Source: Oscillatoria sp. CS-180 | GTDB lineage: Bacteria > Cyanobacteriota > Cyanobacteriia > Phormidesmidales > Phormidesmidaceae | Direction: 5' to 3' | Assembly: GCF_028330965.1 (NCBI RefSeq) | Contig: NZ_JAQMUB010000083.1 | Coordinates: forward strand, 62,001 to 126,000 | DNA: 64,000 nt | Part shown: positions 27,931-37,367 of the stretch, in pieces | Numbering within the stretch: the stretch's first letter is position 1 | Layout: every line of letters begins with the position of its first letter | Translations under genes and position numbers: made by a program | The notes under the pieces: generated by a model | The model's database searches: none | Told to the model about the DNA's origin: nothing | What the model saw: the letters and a program-made list of their open reading frames with translations, nothing else

Positions 27931-29520
27931 TTAAGCAGAGGCGGTTAGGTGCGGAACTGTGGTGACTTGCCAGTAGGGTTTTGCGAAGTTGGTGAGCCAC
28001 TGTTTGACGTGGTAAGTGGCGCGGCAGTCGTCTTCGTTGTAACGGAGGATAGCGTTGAGGTAGGCGCGATCGCCCGTTGTCAGCCATTCGTTATACCAGC
28101 AGATCGACTGTGCTCCATTGGCATCGCTGTCGCGCCATTCAAACCCCATCCAGCGGGCAATGTGCTTTAAGGCATAGCTTTCCACCGGAAGCGTCACCGC
28201 CTCAGTCACACACCAGTGAATGTCTACGAAACGGGCTAGCAAGCGCCGTAGGTCGTCTGGGGGGAGACTGCCGTAGTGTTGGGTTAGCTTCTTTGCCGTC
28301 TGTGCCTCATAAGGGCAAAAATGGTAGATGGGAGCTTGAGGATATCGCAGGACCAAATCAAGAAACTGCTCCCATGCCGTTTGTTCGTCCTCCACAGTTT
28401 CTGCCAAGAGCGGATGGAATTCTTCGGTTTGAGTCCGGTGGTCAACTACCAGTACGCCGTGCAGATAAATCACATCGACGTCAGGAGCTGCCTCGATATC
28501 GAAGTACAGCTCAACCTCTGCGCTGGGAAGATCTTGGGGCGCAAGAACAAAGCCATTCAGGGGAGGTGTCGGGGTGCGGGCGATCGCCTCGTTATACAAA
28601 GTTGCCTGAGCTTGGTGAACGAGCTTTTCGGCTACGGCATCGCCAAAGCCTGGCAGATACGCGAGCTGAGTTGGATGGGCCTGTGCCAAATCTGAAACAG
28701 TGGTCAGATTTTGAGTTTTAAGATGACTGTAGCGAGCTGGGGTGACGCCAGGGAGTAACGAGAGATGAAACGTATCTCGGGCTGTTTCATAGCAATGACT
28801 GAACCAACGACATAGGTCACAACGACTATGGGCAATGAAGACCTCCGGAGCGCGATCGCTCTGCAAATCAGCTAGGCACGCCTCTAGAGCTTCGCCAAAC
28901 TTGGAGAGTTGCTGATCTAGATCAACAGAATGGTAGCGGCCTTCTCGTAGCGCCAGCCAGCTTTCATGGGGCCAGTTGCCTTGAGAGTAGGCCAACACAT
29001 AGGCGTGGAACGTCGCAACAATTTGGTAGTCGAGCTTGGGTTTTTTGCCGAGCTTGATATCAACAGGAGCATACTGCCAGTCTCCCCAAACGGACCACCC
29101 CGCTTGTTTAACCAGCAAGTCCGGACGGCTCACCAGGTAAAGGTCGTTTTCCACAGCATTGAGCAAGACGCCGCCAACGATGTAATCTACCCCCTGTGAC
29201 ATCAAGGCGATCGTTTCTTGGGCACCTTTACGCCAGTCCCCGCGCTGATATTGAGGACGGCAAAGCGGCTCATAGTCTTCTAGGACAGCAGCTCGATGCT
29301 CTGCGCTATCCTGCTTGATTTTTTGCAGATAATCACTAGGTCTATCGGCTTGGGCAGAGTCGTGATGGGTGTCTAGATAAGCGCGACGGGAACAGCGCTG
29401 GTAGTGGAGTAGCAAGTCGTCAGTAATCCACTGGAGGGATTGCTGAGCAGCGTCTTTGAAATCTCTAGCAATGGGGCGATGCGGCTCTGTCAGGGGTCTC
29501 AATTGGCTACCCCCAGACAT
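27931..29520 (-). CDS. TM0106 family RecB-like putative nuclease
   Basis: A 529-residue protein (start at ATG 29520; an upstream TTG at 29553 is possible). The N-terminal part has ITDDLLLHYQRCSRRAYLD and the RecB/PD-(D/E)XK-like elements SRPDLLV and PVDIKLGKKPKLDYQIVATFHAY, followed by a four-cysteine-like CDLCRWFSHC that may hold an Fe-S cluster or zinc. The C-terminal half has ELYFDIEAAPDVDVIYLHGV, YHFCPYEAQTAKKL and YNEDDCRATYHV, an RNase H-like/DEDD exonuclease domain. The family is thus a two-nuclease protein of unproven role in DNA or RNA repair. Lone gene next to tRNA-Asp. Confidence 0.87.
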   Translation of the reverse strand: MSGGSQLRPLTEPHRPIARDFKDAAQQSLQWITDDLLLHYQRCSRRAYLDTHHDSAQADRPSDYLQKIKQDSAEHRAAVLEDYEPLCRPQYQRGDWRKGAQETIALMSQGVDYIVGGVLLNAVENDLYLVSRPDLLVKQAGWSVWGDWQYAPVDIKLGKKPKLDYQIVATFHAYVLAYSQGNWPHESWLALREGRYHSVDLDQQLSKFGEALEACLADLQSDRAPEVFIAHSRCDLCRWFSHCYETARDTFHLSLLPGVTPARYSHLKTQNLTTVSDLAQAHPTQLAYLPGFGDAVAEKLVHQAQATLYNEAIARTPTPPLNGFVLAPQDLPSAEVELYFDIEAAPDVDVIYLHGVLVVDHRTQTEEFHPLLAETVEDEQTAWEQFLDLVLRYPQAPIYHFCPYEAQTAKKLTQHYGSLPPDDLRRLLARFVDIHWCVTEAVTLPVESYALKHIARWMGFEWRDSDANGAQSICWYNEWLTTGDRAYLNAILRYNEDDCRATYHVKQWLTNFAKPYWQVTTVPHLTASA

Positions 29521-29946
29521 GAGACGATGTGGCAGGGGGTAGCTAGCAGACAAGGTTAGTTATCGAAAAAACAAAAGGTTTGAGAAAGGGTGACATCCGA
29601 TCAGGCATCTTCAGCATCCTATGTGGTTGCTGCTGCAGCACACTTTTGAGAACCTCATGTCGTTCCCAATAAGATCCTTGGTCAGGTCGGCAAGATACGG
29701 TCACAGTGCTCTTCAAAATACCGTCCGAGGAAGCGATGCCCTACTATCTTGTAGCGAACCATCACGCTACGAAGACAGCATAAATTCTGATCTATTGACA
29801 GTTATACAGCATTATGGGGTGCGTCAGAGCACTGTTTCGTGCTTCTTACTTCTGTCGAGGGGTGCAAGGTATTTTTTGATTAAAAGCAACTCGGAGATAA
29901 CACTGATACGCTGATAGCATTCGGTTTATACATTTCTCTGATTGAT
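29521..29946. other. intergenic, nothing recognised
   Basis: A stretch of about 426 bp between divergent genes. The only open frame (29621-29914) has no family-like features. No repeat, hairpin or RNA gene was noticed. Confidence 0.5.
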
Positions 29947-31170
29947 ATGGTTTTGAGTTCTCCTTCAGAAACGGATGCTCGTTTGCAGCAGTTTCGCCAA
30001 CAGTTTCCGGCATTGGTGAACAAGCGCTATTTCAATTTTGGTGGACAAGGACCGCTACCTCAATGTGCGCTGGATGCCCTGCAGCAGGCTCAGCTGAAAA
30101 TTCAGAGGGAAGGTCCTTTCTCTGGAGCAGTCAATCAGTGGCTGCAACAGGCTGGAACGGAAATGCGGCAGGCTCTGGCAAATGTTCTTCAAGTTCCTGG
30201 AGATACGATGACGCTGACTGAAAGCGTTACAGTGGGCTGCAATATTCCTTTGTGGGGCATAGATTGGCGACCGGGCGATCGCATCCTCCTCACCGACTGT
30301 GAGCACCCCGGCATTGTCGCCACTGTGCAGGAAATCAGCCGTCGATTTCAGGTCGCTGTGGATGTGTGTTCCGTATTAGCAACCGCTCAGGAAGGCGATC
30401 CGGTGGCCGCAATCGCTGCGGCTCTTCAGCCTCGAACTCGACTTCTGGTCGTCAGCCATATTTTGTGGAATACTGGGCAGGTTTTGCCCCTGGCTGACAT
30501 CGTGCGCCTCTGTCACGACCATACGCCTGACCCTGCCTGGGTCCTGGTCGATGCGGCTCAATCTGTGGGCATGATGCCTCTGAGTCTGAGTGACACTGAA
30601 GTCGATTTTTACGCCTTTACAGGCCATAAATGGTGCTGTGGTCCTGCGGGTCTTGGGGGGCTTTATGTCAGACCTGAGATGCGGCAGGCGATCGCCCCAA
30701 CCTTTATTGGCTGGCGCAGCATTACAACGGATGCCCATGCTAATCCAACGGGCTGGCAACCAACAGGACAGCGCTACGAAGTGGCGACGTCCGATTACCC
30801 CCTAATGGCGGGCTTACAGGCAGCACTAAGTTTGCATCAAACCTGGGGAAGTTCTGGCGATCGCTATCAGCGAATTTGCACCCTTGGACGTCAGCTGTGG
30901 CAGCAGCTAGCAACGCATCCTCGCATTCGCATGATTTGCGCCGAGCCACCTGAATCGGGTCTCGTGTCCTTTGAAATATTGGATTCAACTGAGACACCCT
31001 CCCGAGAGTGTCATGTGCGCTTAGTCAAAGATCTTGAGGCGGATGGAATGATGCTCCGAACTTTGCTGGATCCCCATTGCGTTCGGGCCTGTGTCCACTA
31101 CCTCACCCTAGAGGCTGAAGTGGGGGAGTTAAGCGATCGCATTTTTCGTTGGATTCAAAACAATGGGTAA
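29947..31170 (+). CDS. L-cystine C-S lyase (C-DES), NifS-like class V aminotransferase fold
   Basis: 407 residues, PLP-dependent. The opening FPALVNKRYFNFGGQGPLP, TLTESVTVGCNIPLWGIDW, TDCEHPGI and HILWNTGQVLPLADI match the Synechocystis C-DES (slr2143) family, which cleaves cystine to cysteine persulfide, pyruvate and ammonia and can supply sulfur to Fe-S clusters in vitro. The PLP lysine is Lys228 in FTGHKWCCGP. A NifS/SufS-type long loop with catalytic cysteine is not seen, which argues for the lyase rather than desulfurase. It stands alone; a suf or nif cluster is absent in the window. Confidence 0.85.
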   Translation: MVLSSPSETDARLQQFRQQFPALVNKRYFNFGGQGPLPQCALDALQQAQLKIQREGPFSGAVNQWLQQAGTEMRQALANVLQVPGDTMTLTESVTVGCNIPLWGIDWRPGDRILLTDCEHPGIVATVQEISRRFQVAVDVCSVLATAQEGDPVAAIAAALQPRTRLLVVSHILWNTGQVLPLADIVRLCHDHTPDPAWVLVDAAQSVGMMPLSLSDTEVDFYAFTGHKWCCGPAGLGGLYVRPEMRQAIAPTFIGWRSITTDAHANPTGWQPTGQRYEVATSDYPLMAGLQAALSLHQTWGSSGDRYQRICTLGRQLWQQLATHPRIRMICAEPPESGLVSFEILDSTETPSRECHVRLVKDLEADGMMLRTLLDPHCVRACVHYLTLEAEVGELSDRIFRWIQNNG

Positions 31171-31493
31171 TTCGCAAGATTCACCCAAAAGGGTTAGTGC
31201 GCCCACCCAATTTCTAGTTTCTAATAGTTAACACCTGCATCCCTTTTGCGATCCCTGGGGTATACAGAGAGCGGTGGTGTATCTCTAACGTGCTAAACAA
31301 TATCTCTTAAAACTGGGTATTGAGAAAGGTTCAATAAGGTGTCAGATTTTCTCAGTCGCCATTCTTCCATCGAGGATATAGGATGGCTTTTGTCTCTACT
31401 CAGTAAAAATCAGAATTCTTATGAATCCCTAACTCTAATCCCCAGCACCCTAAACTTTATTGGCTTTAAGAGAATCTAGAGACAAGTTCTCCA
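31171..31493. other. intergenic, nothing recognised
   Basis: About 320 bp between two co-directed genes. No open frame of note, repeat or convincing hairpin. Confidence 0.5.
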
Positions 31494-33038
31494 GTGAGCT
31501 GCATGATAGCTGATATTCAGACCAATCCTCTTCTTAAGCTTGAGCGGCAGCTACGATGGCTGTTGCCGCCGGATTTGTATGCAGCAGTGTGGGTGGATCC
31601 GTCTCCTCCAATGTTAATGAAGGTCTTTGAGCATCTGCGAACATTGCAGCACGTGCTGATCGACTACGTTCCACGCGATGTTTATGACAATCCACCGCAC
31701 CCTGGCCATCCTCGCTACAGTTGGCAAGAGGGTGCCCTACTCTTTACTGATCTAGCTGGGTTTACGCCCCTGCTAGAAGCTTGTGCTTCAGAGGGATTAG
31801 TGGGCGCGGAACTACTTCTGAAAGTACTGAATAATTATTTCTCTGAGATGATTGAAATTCTCAGTAAATCCAGCGGTAATTTGTTGGAATTTACGGGAGA
31901 TGCTCTGCTGGTTCAGTTTGCGACGGGGGAACCGCAACGCGATATTACTCAGGCCATCAACACAGGTTTGCGCATGCAGCGAGCCATGAAACCGTTTCAA
32001 AAAATTGCGACTTATCGAGGAGAGCTATCCCTCAATATGCGGGTGGGTATCCATGCAGGGCAATACGTGACGGCTGATATTGGAACACCGCAGCGAATGG
32101 CCCATGTTCTTTTAGGAAGAGCCGTGACGGTGGCTAAAAAAGCTGAAGGTTGTGGCCAGATTCGCCAAGTGTCGCTGACAACTTGTGTGAAGGAAAAGCT
32201 CAGCGATCGCATTCAGCTCACTCCTATCGACAACCATCACTGGTTAGTGGTCGATAATCTAAGTTCTGAGGAGCTTGGAGAATATGAAATTACCGTCGCC
32301 CGTCGCCGCAGCACCTACATGTTCTTCGACCGGAGTACTGATGGTTTACTCAATGAGATCGAAATGGCTGTACAGCGTGTAGAACCATTGACCAGCTACA
32401 TGCCGCGTTCTGTGCTGCAACTGATGGTAGAAACGGCTTCCGATCGACGAATTCCGCCGGCATTTCCAACGATTGCGATCGCGTTTGTGAACTTGATGGG
32501 GCTGCCAGAGTCGGTCGATGATGCCTTACCTGAAGAAACTGCCGATCTGGTGAATTGCTTCTCCAATGCCTTCTCCCTCATCAATGGCGTTGTTGAAGTT
32601 AAAGGCGGCATTCTGCAGAAAGTTACTTATCACTCGATTGGTTCAGAAATTTTGATTCATTTCGGAGTTCTAAATCCTGATGCGAATGATTCTAAACGAG
32701 CCATTGAGACGATGAGCGCCATTCGAGACTTAGTACAGTCCATTGCGCCGCCAACCGTGCAAGGTCAGCCCATTCAGTTGACCTGCCGCATTGGACTGAC
32801 CTATGGTCCCGTGTTTGCGGCTGAGATTGGAGAGCGACGCGGACGACGGGAATTCAATGTCTTAGGCGATACGGTAAACACAGCTGCTCGTATTATGAGC
32901 CGTGCCGGTGAGAATGAAATTTGGATGAATCAAGCCATGCACGATCGCATTAGCTCTGAGTTTGAGACCTATCCGTTAGGGGAATTCTGTTTAAAGGGAA
33001 AGTCCTTGCCGCAACCTATCTTTGCGCTAAAAAATTAA
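31494..33038 (+). CDS. tandem-domain class III nucleotidyl cyclase, sAC-like C1-C2
   Basis: 514 residues with two class III cyclase domains. C1 (about 78-240) has both metal-binding aspartates, Asp86 in FTDLAGFT and Asp136 in FTGDALL, but lacks the Asn/Arg pair (Thr212, Lys216 in AVTVAKK). C2 (about 325-513) is the reverse: metal positions are Asn333 and Ser384, while the transition-state Asn462 and Arg466 are kept in GDTVNTAAR. So one complete active site can form from the two halves, as in mammalian adenylyl cyclases; overall sequence layout recalls soluble adenylyl cyclase. The base-specificity positions in C2 are His380 and Asn455, neither the adenine nor the guanine pair, so the nucleotide is uncertain. 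No TM or sensor domain. Start GTG 31494 or ATG 31503 remain open. Confidence 0.85.
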   Translation: MSCMIADIQTNPLLKLERQLRWLLPPDLYAAVWVDPSPPMLMKVFEHLRTLQHVLIDYVPRDVYDNPPHPGHPRYSWQEGALLFTDLAGFTPLLEACASEGLVGAELLLKVLNNYFSEMIEILSKSSGNLLEFTGDALLVQFATGEPQRDITQAINTGLRMQRAMKPFQKIATYRGELSLNMRVGIHAGQYVTADIGTPQRMAHVLLGRAVTVAKKAEGCGQIRQVSLTTCVKEKLSDRIQLTPIDNHHWLVVDNLSSEELGEYEITVARRRSTYMFFDRSTDGLLNEIEMAVQRVEPLTSYMPRSVLQLMVETASDRRIPPAFPTIAIAFVNLMGLPESVDDALPEETADLVNCFSNAFSLINGVVEVKGGILQKVTYHSIGSEILIHFGVLNPDANDSKRAIETMSAIRDLVQSIAPPTVQGQPIQLTCRIGLTYGPVFAAEIGERRGRREFNVLGDTVNTAARIMSRAGENEIWMNQAMHDRISSEFETYPLGEFCLKGKSLPQPIFALKN

Positions 33039-33101
33039 TGTGTCTTAGGGAAGTGCTGCTGAAAGGGATAATGATGAAGTTGATCTCACTAGCGATTGCC
33101 T

Positions 33102-33734
33102 ATGTCCCTCAGTAAAACGGCTGTTCCCTTAGACGTTATTCGCTATAACGAGCAAGGATTGGTTCCGGCGATCGTGCAGGATTATCTAGATGGCACTGTG
33201 CTGATGATGGCCTGGATGAATGTAGATTCCTTGCAGAAAACCTTGGAAACGGGCGAAACCTGGTTTTGGAGTCGCTCTCGTCAAGAGCTATGGCATAAAG
33301 GTGCAAGTTCGGGTCATCTCCAAAAAGTGCAAACCATTCGTTACGACTGTGATAGTGATGCTTTGTTAGTGACGGTTGAGCAAGTGGGTGATGTGGCCTG
33401 CCATACCGGGGAGCGAAGCTGCTTTCACCAAGTTGATGGACAGATTCAAACGCCGATGGCAGATACGCTGTCTCAAGTGTTCGCGGTTATTTGCGATCGT
33501 CAAGCGCATCCAAAAGAGGGGTCATATACCAACAAGCTACTGACTGGAGGGGACAATGCCATACTCAAAAAAATTGGTGAGGAAAGCGCTGAAGTCGTCA
33601 TGGCCTGCAAAGACGATAACCCTGATGCGATCGCTGGAGAAGTTGCTGATCTGCTCTATCACACATTGGTAGCATTAGCGCATCACCAAGTTGATATCAA
33701 AGCGGTTTATCAAAAACTTCAAGCACGGCGATGA
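33102..33734 (+). CDS. hisIE: bifunctional phosphoribosyl-AMP cyclohydrolase / phosphoribosyl-ATP pyrophosphatase HisIE
   Basis: Performs steps two and three of histidine synthesis. The HisI half (about 1-115) has [37 protein letters not shown] and the zinc site CHTGERSCF; the HisE half (about 120-210) has [27 protein letters not shown] and GEVADLLYH. The fused form is normal in cyanobacteria and the length of 210 residues fits. I chose the ATG at 33102. Other his genes are not in the window. Confidence 0.96.
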   Translation: MSLSKTAVPLDVIRYNEQGLVPAIVQDYLDGTVLMMAWMNVDSLQKTLETGETWFWSRSRQELWHKGASSGHLQKVQTIRYDCDSDALLVTVEQVGDVACHTGERSCFHQVDGQIQTPMADTLSQVFAVICDRQAHPKEGSYTNKLLTGGDNAILKKIGEESAEVVMACKDDNPDAIAGEVADLLYHTLVALAHHQVDIKAVYQKLQARR

Positions 33735-33983
33735 TTGAGCGAGCGTGTTAAATTTTTGACAAACATCAGCCCGTATGGGGCTACACTGAGGCAGCTATTA
33801 TCTACGCCTTCCTGTATATCTGTACAGAAATTGATCAAGTCAATGTAATGTGCCTGACTTTGTTCAAATCAGGTTTTCTTGAGAGGTGGCACGATATTGA
33901 TGTGATTGAGTTATTCTTTGTATCGTTCTCTGAGTATTTGGGTCGTAACCTCGGTTGTTTTCCTGGCATGACAACTTGAATCA

Positions 33984-34796
33984 ATGGTTAAGATTATCGC
34001 CCTACAAGCGTGCCGTCATGGTATCGGCTGTTCTCATCTAGTCGCTAACCTAGCCGTAATTTTGATGAACTGTGGATATCGAGTTGGCCTTCTGGAAACA
34101 GATCTTCAAGCGGGAGGAATTCGCACGCTCTTTGGGCTAGATAAATCTCTGGCACAAGATACTCAGGCTTATTGGTGGTTAAGCTCGAACGCAAAAAAGA
34201 CACCCGCCCTCCAGACGGATTTGTGTCGATATGAAATTGCTTACGAAAATAAAGCGACTGGTATTTATTTGCCTGCGGTGGGTGATGGTCTCGCGGCAAA
34301 TAGTGAGCAGTTTAGGGTTTGGCAAGAACGATACGATGCCGAGAAGCCGTTTGATGTTTTTCAAGGTCTGAGCCAAGACCTAGCGCTGGATTTCTTATTG
34401 GTTGATAATCAGCCTGAAATGACCAATGACAACTTGATGGGACTATCCATAGCAGATGTTTCAGTTGTTTTGATGCAGTTGGATACCTATGATTTGCAGC
34501 GAACAGCAGTTTTGCTTGAGGTCATTAAGCAGCTTGAAGTGGTTAAAACTTGGTTAGTTCCTACGCTGGTATTGCCTAGTATTGAACGTGGTGTAGTCAA
34601 GCATATGCTTGAGAATACCTATGGTTATCCGGTGGCAGGCATTCTTCATCTCAGCGATGAGATGGCTAGTTTTGCGAGCCAAGGTCTCTTTTGCCTGCAC
34701 TATCCAAAGCACTTCTTGACGCAAACGATGATGACGATCGCGCATCAGTTGGAACAAGATGCCCAAGCTTTGTCCATGTTTTCAAAGCAGTCTTAG
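33984..34796 (+). CDS. MinD/ParA-like protein with degenerate P-loop
   Basis: 270 residues. The fold is that of SIMIBI-class ParA/MinD ATPases: the first strand and loop (MVKIIALQACRHGIGCSHLVANLA), then LETDLQAGGIRTLFGLD matching the DxDxQxxG switch, and LDFLLVDNQPEMT at the Walker B. However the deviant Walker A KGGxGKT has become RHGIGCSH: the signature lysine and the GK(S/T) are lost. Cyanobacterial paralogues with GGTGKSN are normal ATPases, so this is probably an inactive or altered family member. It stands alone after hisIE. Its role cannot be told; regulatory partner is a guess. Confidence 0.75.
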   Translation: MVKIIALQACRHGIGCSHLVANLAVILMNCGYRVGLLETDLQAGGIRTLFGLDKSLAQDTQAYWWLSSNAKKTPALQTDLCRYEIAYENKATGIYLPAVGDGLAANSEQFRVWQERYDAEKPFDVFQGLSQDLALDFLLVDNQPEMTNDNLMGLSIADVSVVLMQLDTYDLQRTAVLLEVIKQLEVVKTWLVPTLVLPSIERGVVKHMLENTYGYPVAGILHLSDEMASFASQGLFCLHYPKHFLTQTMMTIAHQLEQDAQALSMFSKQS

Positions 34797-34903
34797 CCGC
34801 GATCTCCACTTGTAGCCGCCAGGACTCTACTGAGATATTGGAATGGTGAGCATATCTCTGCCGTAGTGTGCTAGGGCGATCGCGGCTAAAGGCAGGAACT
34901 CAA

Positions 34904-35566
34904 TCACATGTTAGCCACTGAGTTGAGGCCAACAATGTCTTCGTAAGCTGCTATAACTGCACAGGCTGTTAAAGGGACCGTAATCAGTAGACCTAAACCG
35001 ACAAGAATCAGACCACCTAAATTCAGAAGCCCTAGCAGAAGAGCAAATCCAAAAAAGCTGAACCACTTTTTCCCAACAACTTTTCTGCTAGTCTCCAGCG
35101 CAGGCCAAAAATCAAGGTTTTTATCGAGTAGGAGTGGCAGGCTAATCATGTATGAAACTGCCAGATAAATGCCAGGAATGATAACAAGAATAAAGCCTAA
35201 GGTGATAAGGACGCCGCTAATGATGGCAAGCAACAAGATAGGCAATGCGCGCTTGAACCCACCAAAGAAATCGCTGAAGGACGTGGGGCGATTCCGCGCA
35301 ATTTGTAAAGCGACAATATAAAAGCCAGGTCCTAGCAGTGTTGAGAGAATATTGCCGACAATGTTCCCCCCTATCTGACCTGCTTCGGGATTACCGCTTC
35401 CCAGGGGATAAGGCAGAATGAGTGAGACAACGGCGACAATAATACCGATTAAAAGAGTGAATCCGATAAATGGGAGTGCATTAGCCTTGAAGATATCCCA
35501 TCCTCGACTAAAGTACTGTCCCATCTTGAAGTCATAATCACGATTGCTAATATCAAATGCGCTCAT
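34904..35566 (-). CDS. multi-pass membrane protein of unknown function
   Basis: 220 residues. A soluble N-terminus (FSRGWDIFKANALPF) is followed by about five hydrophobic segments, including ITLGFILVIIPGIYLAVSYMISLPLLLDKNLDFWPAL. This GWxxFK...ILVIIPGIYLA...SLPLL pattern is that of the DUF975/YciC-like group of integral membrane proteins. No catalytic residues are visible. Function unknown. It is convergent with the ParA-like gene. Confidence 0.68.
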   Translation of the reverse strand: MSAFDISNRDYDFKMGQYFSRGWDIFKANALPFIGFTLLIGIIVAVVSLILPYPLGSGNPEAGQIGGNIVGNILSTLLGPGFYIVALQIARNRPTSFSDFFGGFKRALPILLLAIISGVLITLGFILVIIPGIYLAVSYMISLPLLLDKNLDFWPALETSRKVVGKKWFSFFGFALLLGLLNLGGLILVGLGLLITVPLTACAVIAAYEDIVGLNSVANM

Positions 35567-35948
35567 CTTCCCGTCTCACTAAAGGACAAGTGTTAGACCA
35601 ACCATATCCGAGACAAGTTGAGGCTGGGACAAGCTTTAAAAAAGTTTTTGCTTGAACAGTAATTTTTGATACTTTGTCGGGGAACTAAAGCTGCTTATAG
35701 CCTTAACTTAGGTCACAAAGAAAGGAATCATAGATGAATACCTCTGTTTACAGGTTGTTTATGGGTTCCGCTGTGCAGCCCTTGAATGCATCAAAAACTG
35801 ACGTGAACTACTAGGCGTAGCGTAATGTGGGACATGTTTACTCTACCTGTGGTTGTTTCTGTTCAAGTGTCAGCATAGGTGAGTCTTGCGGCTCTATGGA
35901 TACCATCTAGGACTATAGATTTCAAACAGGCAATTGAAGCTACAAAAA
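35567..35948. other. intergenic between membrane protein and petE
   Basis: About 380 bp holding the upstream region of the membrane-protein gene and the tail of the petE transcript. No gene-like frame. Confidence 0.4.
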
Positions 35949-35974
35949 AACCTCTCCTATATTGAGGAGAGGTT
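35949..35974 (-). terminator. intrinsic terminator of petE
   Basis: A perfect 10-bp stem AACCTCTCCT / AGGAGAGGTT with a 6-nt loop. Read on the minus strand it is followed directly by seven Ts, the textbook form, 37 bp after the petE stop. Confidence 0.9.
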
Positions 35975-36010
35975 AACTAAAATCTATGCAACTTTACTAA
36001 TGCGACAGAT

Positions 36011-36427
36011 CTAGCCGTTAACAGTAATGGTGCCGACCATCCCAGCGCCTCGGTGGGGAGCGCAGTAGTACGTATAATCACCAGTTGGCATATCCGCAGT
36101 AAAGGTTGTGGAATAGGATTCGCCTGGGGCAAAGGTGAGTTGGCTATGAGAAATCTTATCAGCCAAAGACTTATCACCAGGGCTTTGGTTTGCGTCAAAT
36201 ATGACGTTGTGGGGAGCCATCTTGTTGTTGACCCAAGTGACAGTATCACCAGGTTGAACGGTTAATTTTGCTGGCTGAAATACTAGCAGACCGCTGTCAG
36301 ATCCCATCTTGACTTCGTAGTCGGCTGCTAAAGCGGGGGAAGCGGATATAGCAAAAGTAGCAACAGCGATAACGAGTGCTAGGCAAGCTAGACCCAAACG
36401 ACTCAAAGAGCGTGCAATCTGTTTCAT
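36011..36427 (-). CDS. petE: plastocyanin
   Basis: Soluble copper protein of the thylakoid lumen that carries electrons from cytochrome b6f to PSI. Residues 1-34 are a signal peptide ending ALA. The mature ~104 residues have the four Cu ligands: His in APHNVIFD, then Cys, His and Met in [11 protein letters not shown]. It is followed by a strong intrinsic terminator, so it is a single-gene transcript. Copper-dependent control, typical for petE, cannot be read from the sequence. Confidence 0.97.
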   Translation of the reverse strand: MKQIARSLSRLGLACLALVIAVATFAISASPALAADYEVKMGSDSGLLVFQPAKLTVQPGDTVTWVNNKMAPHNVIFDANQSPGDKSLADKISHSQLTFAPGESYSTTFTADMPTGDYTYYCAPHRGAGMVGTITVNG

Positions 36428-36755
36428 AAAAACCTCTAGAACAGTAGGTTGTTTTAACTGTTACTTAGAAGTTTACCTTGAAGCGCAACAAACTACACCT
36501 CCTGTAAGAAGGAGATTTTAAAATTGTCACTACCCACTTGAGCGAACGACAGCAATTTAGAGGCCGTCTTTCCTAATAGTGGCCTCTACAGTAATTTTTC
36601 CTAGCGTAGCCTATGAATCTCCATTTAGGGGAGTTTTTGCGGCGTTTGCTGTTACGTTTTGTGCAGACAAAACTAGTGCAGCCCCAACTCAACTGCAAGA
36701 TCTAGATTCCTCACCATTTCAAGCTTGACGTTTCACTAATCATGATCAATAAATC
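36428..36755. other. petE upstream region
   Basis: About 330 bp between psbV and petE, both on the minus strand. It must hold the petE promoter. The segment 36496-36515 is purine-rich on one strand (TCCTTCTTACAGGAGG on minus), but no start codon follows. No other feature. Confidence 0.4.
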
Positions 36756-36792
36756 GCCCCCTACAACCTGAAATCTCAGTGCTGTAGGGGGC
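36756..36792 (-). terminator. psbV 3' hairpin
   Basis: A perfect 10-bp stem GCCCCCTACA / TGTAGGGGGC with a 17-nt loop, about 60 bp downstream of the psbV stop. On the minus strand a short ATTTATTG follows, so it is a terminator without a full T run. Confidence 0.65.
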
Positions 36793-36851
36793 AATGACGG
36801 ATATCAGAAATTGACAAAGCTAATCCTAGCCAGAGCGGTTCATTAGGCGTT

Positions 36852-37367
36852 CTAGACTTCGCCTGTACCGGGTGCAGAGTAGGTGCTCTTGCCGCCGCCC
36901 CAGAGGGGTCCGATGACCTTAGGTTGCAGCAGAATATGACCTGATATTGCAACCAGATCATCCTCTGTTAAGCTCCGCATTTTAGGATAAATGTCGGTGC
37001 TTTTTAGACTTGGGTGCAGCTGAGAAATCTCAGTCAGACCATCATAAGTAGTGGGATTCTCCAGATAGTCTACAAGCGCCTCAAGATTGTTTCGCTGCGG
37101 CAGTGCACCAGCTAAACTCTCAGGGTCTAGACCCACCGTAGGATTTGTCTTGGTAATTCCTGAGGAGTGGCACGTCGCACAAGCATAGTTGAACTGCTTT
37201 CGTCCTCTTGCCACTTGTTCCAGGGAAAGAACAAGTGTATCTCCTTCTTCATTGAGCTTGATGGTGCGCGTCGCCTCATCTAGCTCTGCTGCGACGGCGG
37301 GATTGACAAAAAGCTGGCTTATGACCAAAACCGCGATCGCAGCTAGCCAAACGCATCTCTTAAGCAT
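36852..37367 (-). CDS. psbV: photosystem II cytochrome c550 PsbV
   Basis: Lumenal extrinsic PSII subunit that stabilises the oxygen-evolving cluster. The start at 37367 follows GAGGAG and gives 171 residues. Signal peptide to about VAA (residue 27), heme motif CATCH (Cys63, Cys66, His67), then TKTNPTVGLDPESLAGALP, LENPTTYDG, HPSLKSTDIYPKMR and the second axial His in ISGHILLQPKVIG. Usual PsbV ends shortly after WGGGK; here the tail runs on for about 11 residues (STYSAPGTGEV). psbV2 or petJ, often next to psbV, are absent. Confidence 0.95.
   Translation of the reverse strand: MLKRCVWLAAIAVLVISQLFVNPAVAAELDEATRTIKLNEEGDTLVLSLEQVARGRKQFNYACATCHSSGITKTNPTVGLDPESLAGALPQRNNLEALVDYLENPTTYDGLTEISQLHPSLKSTDIYPKMRSLTEDDLVAISGHILLQPKVIGPLWGGGKSTYSAPGTGEV

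Noticed and set aside
27190-29553. Idea that the RecB-like nuclease is a CRISPR Cas4
   Set aside because: The protein has the TM0106 two-domain plan and there is no CRISPR array or cas gene in the window.
29621-29914. 97-codon ORF in the gap before the cystine lyase
   Set aside because: No SD, no family-like sequence, composition of non-coding DNA.
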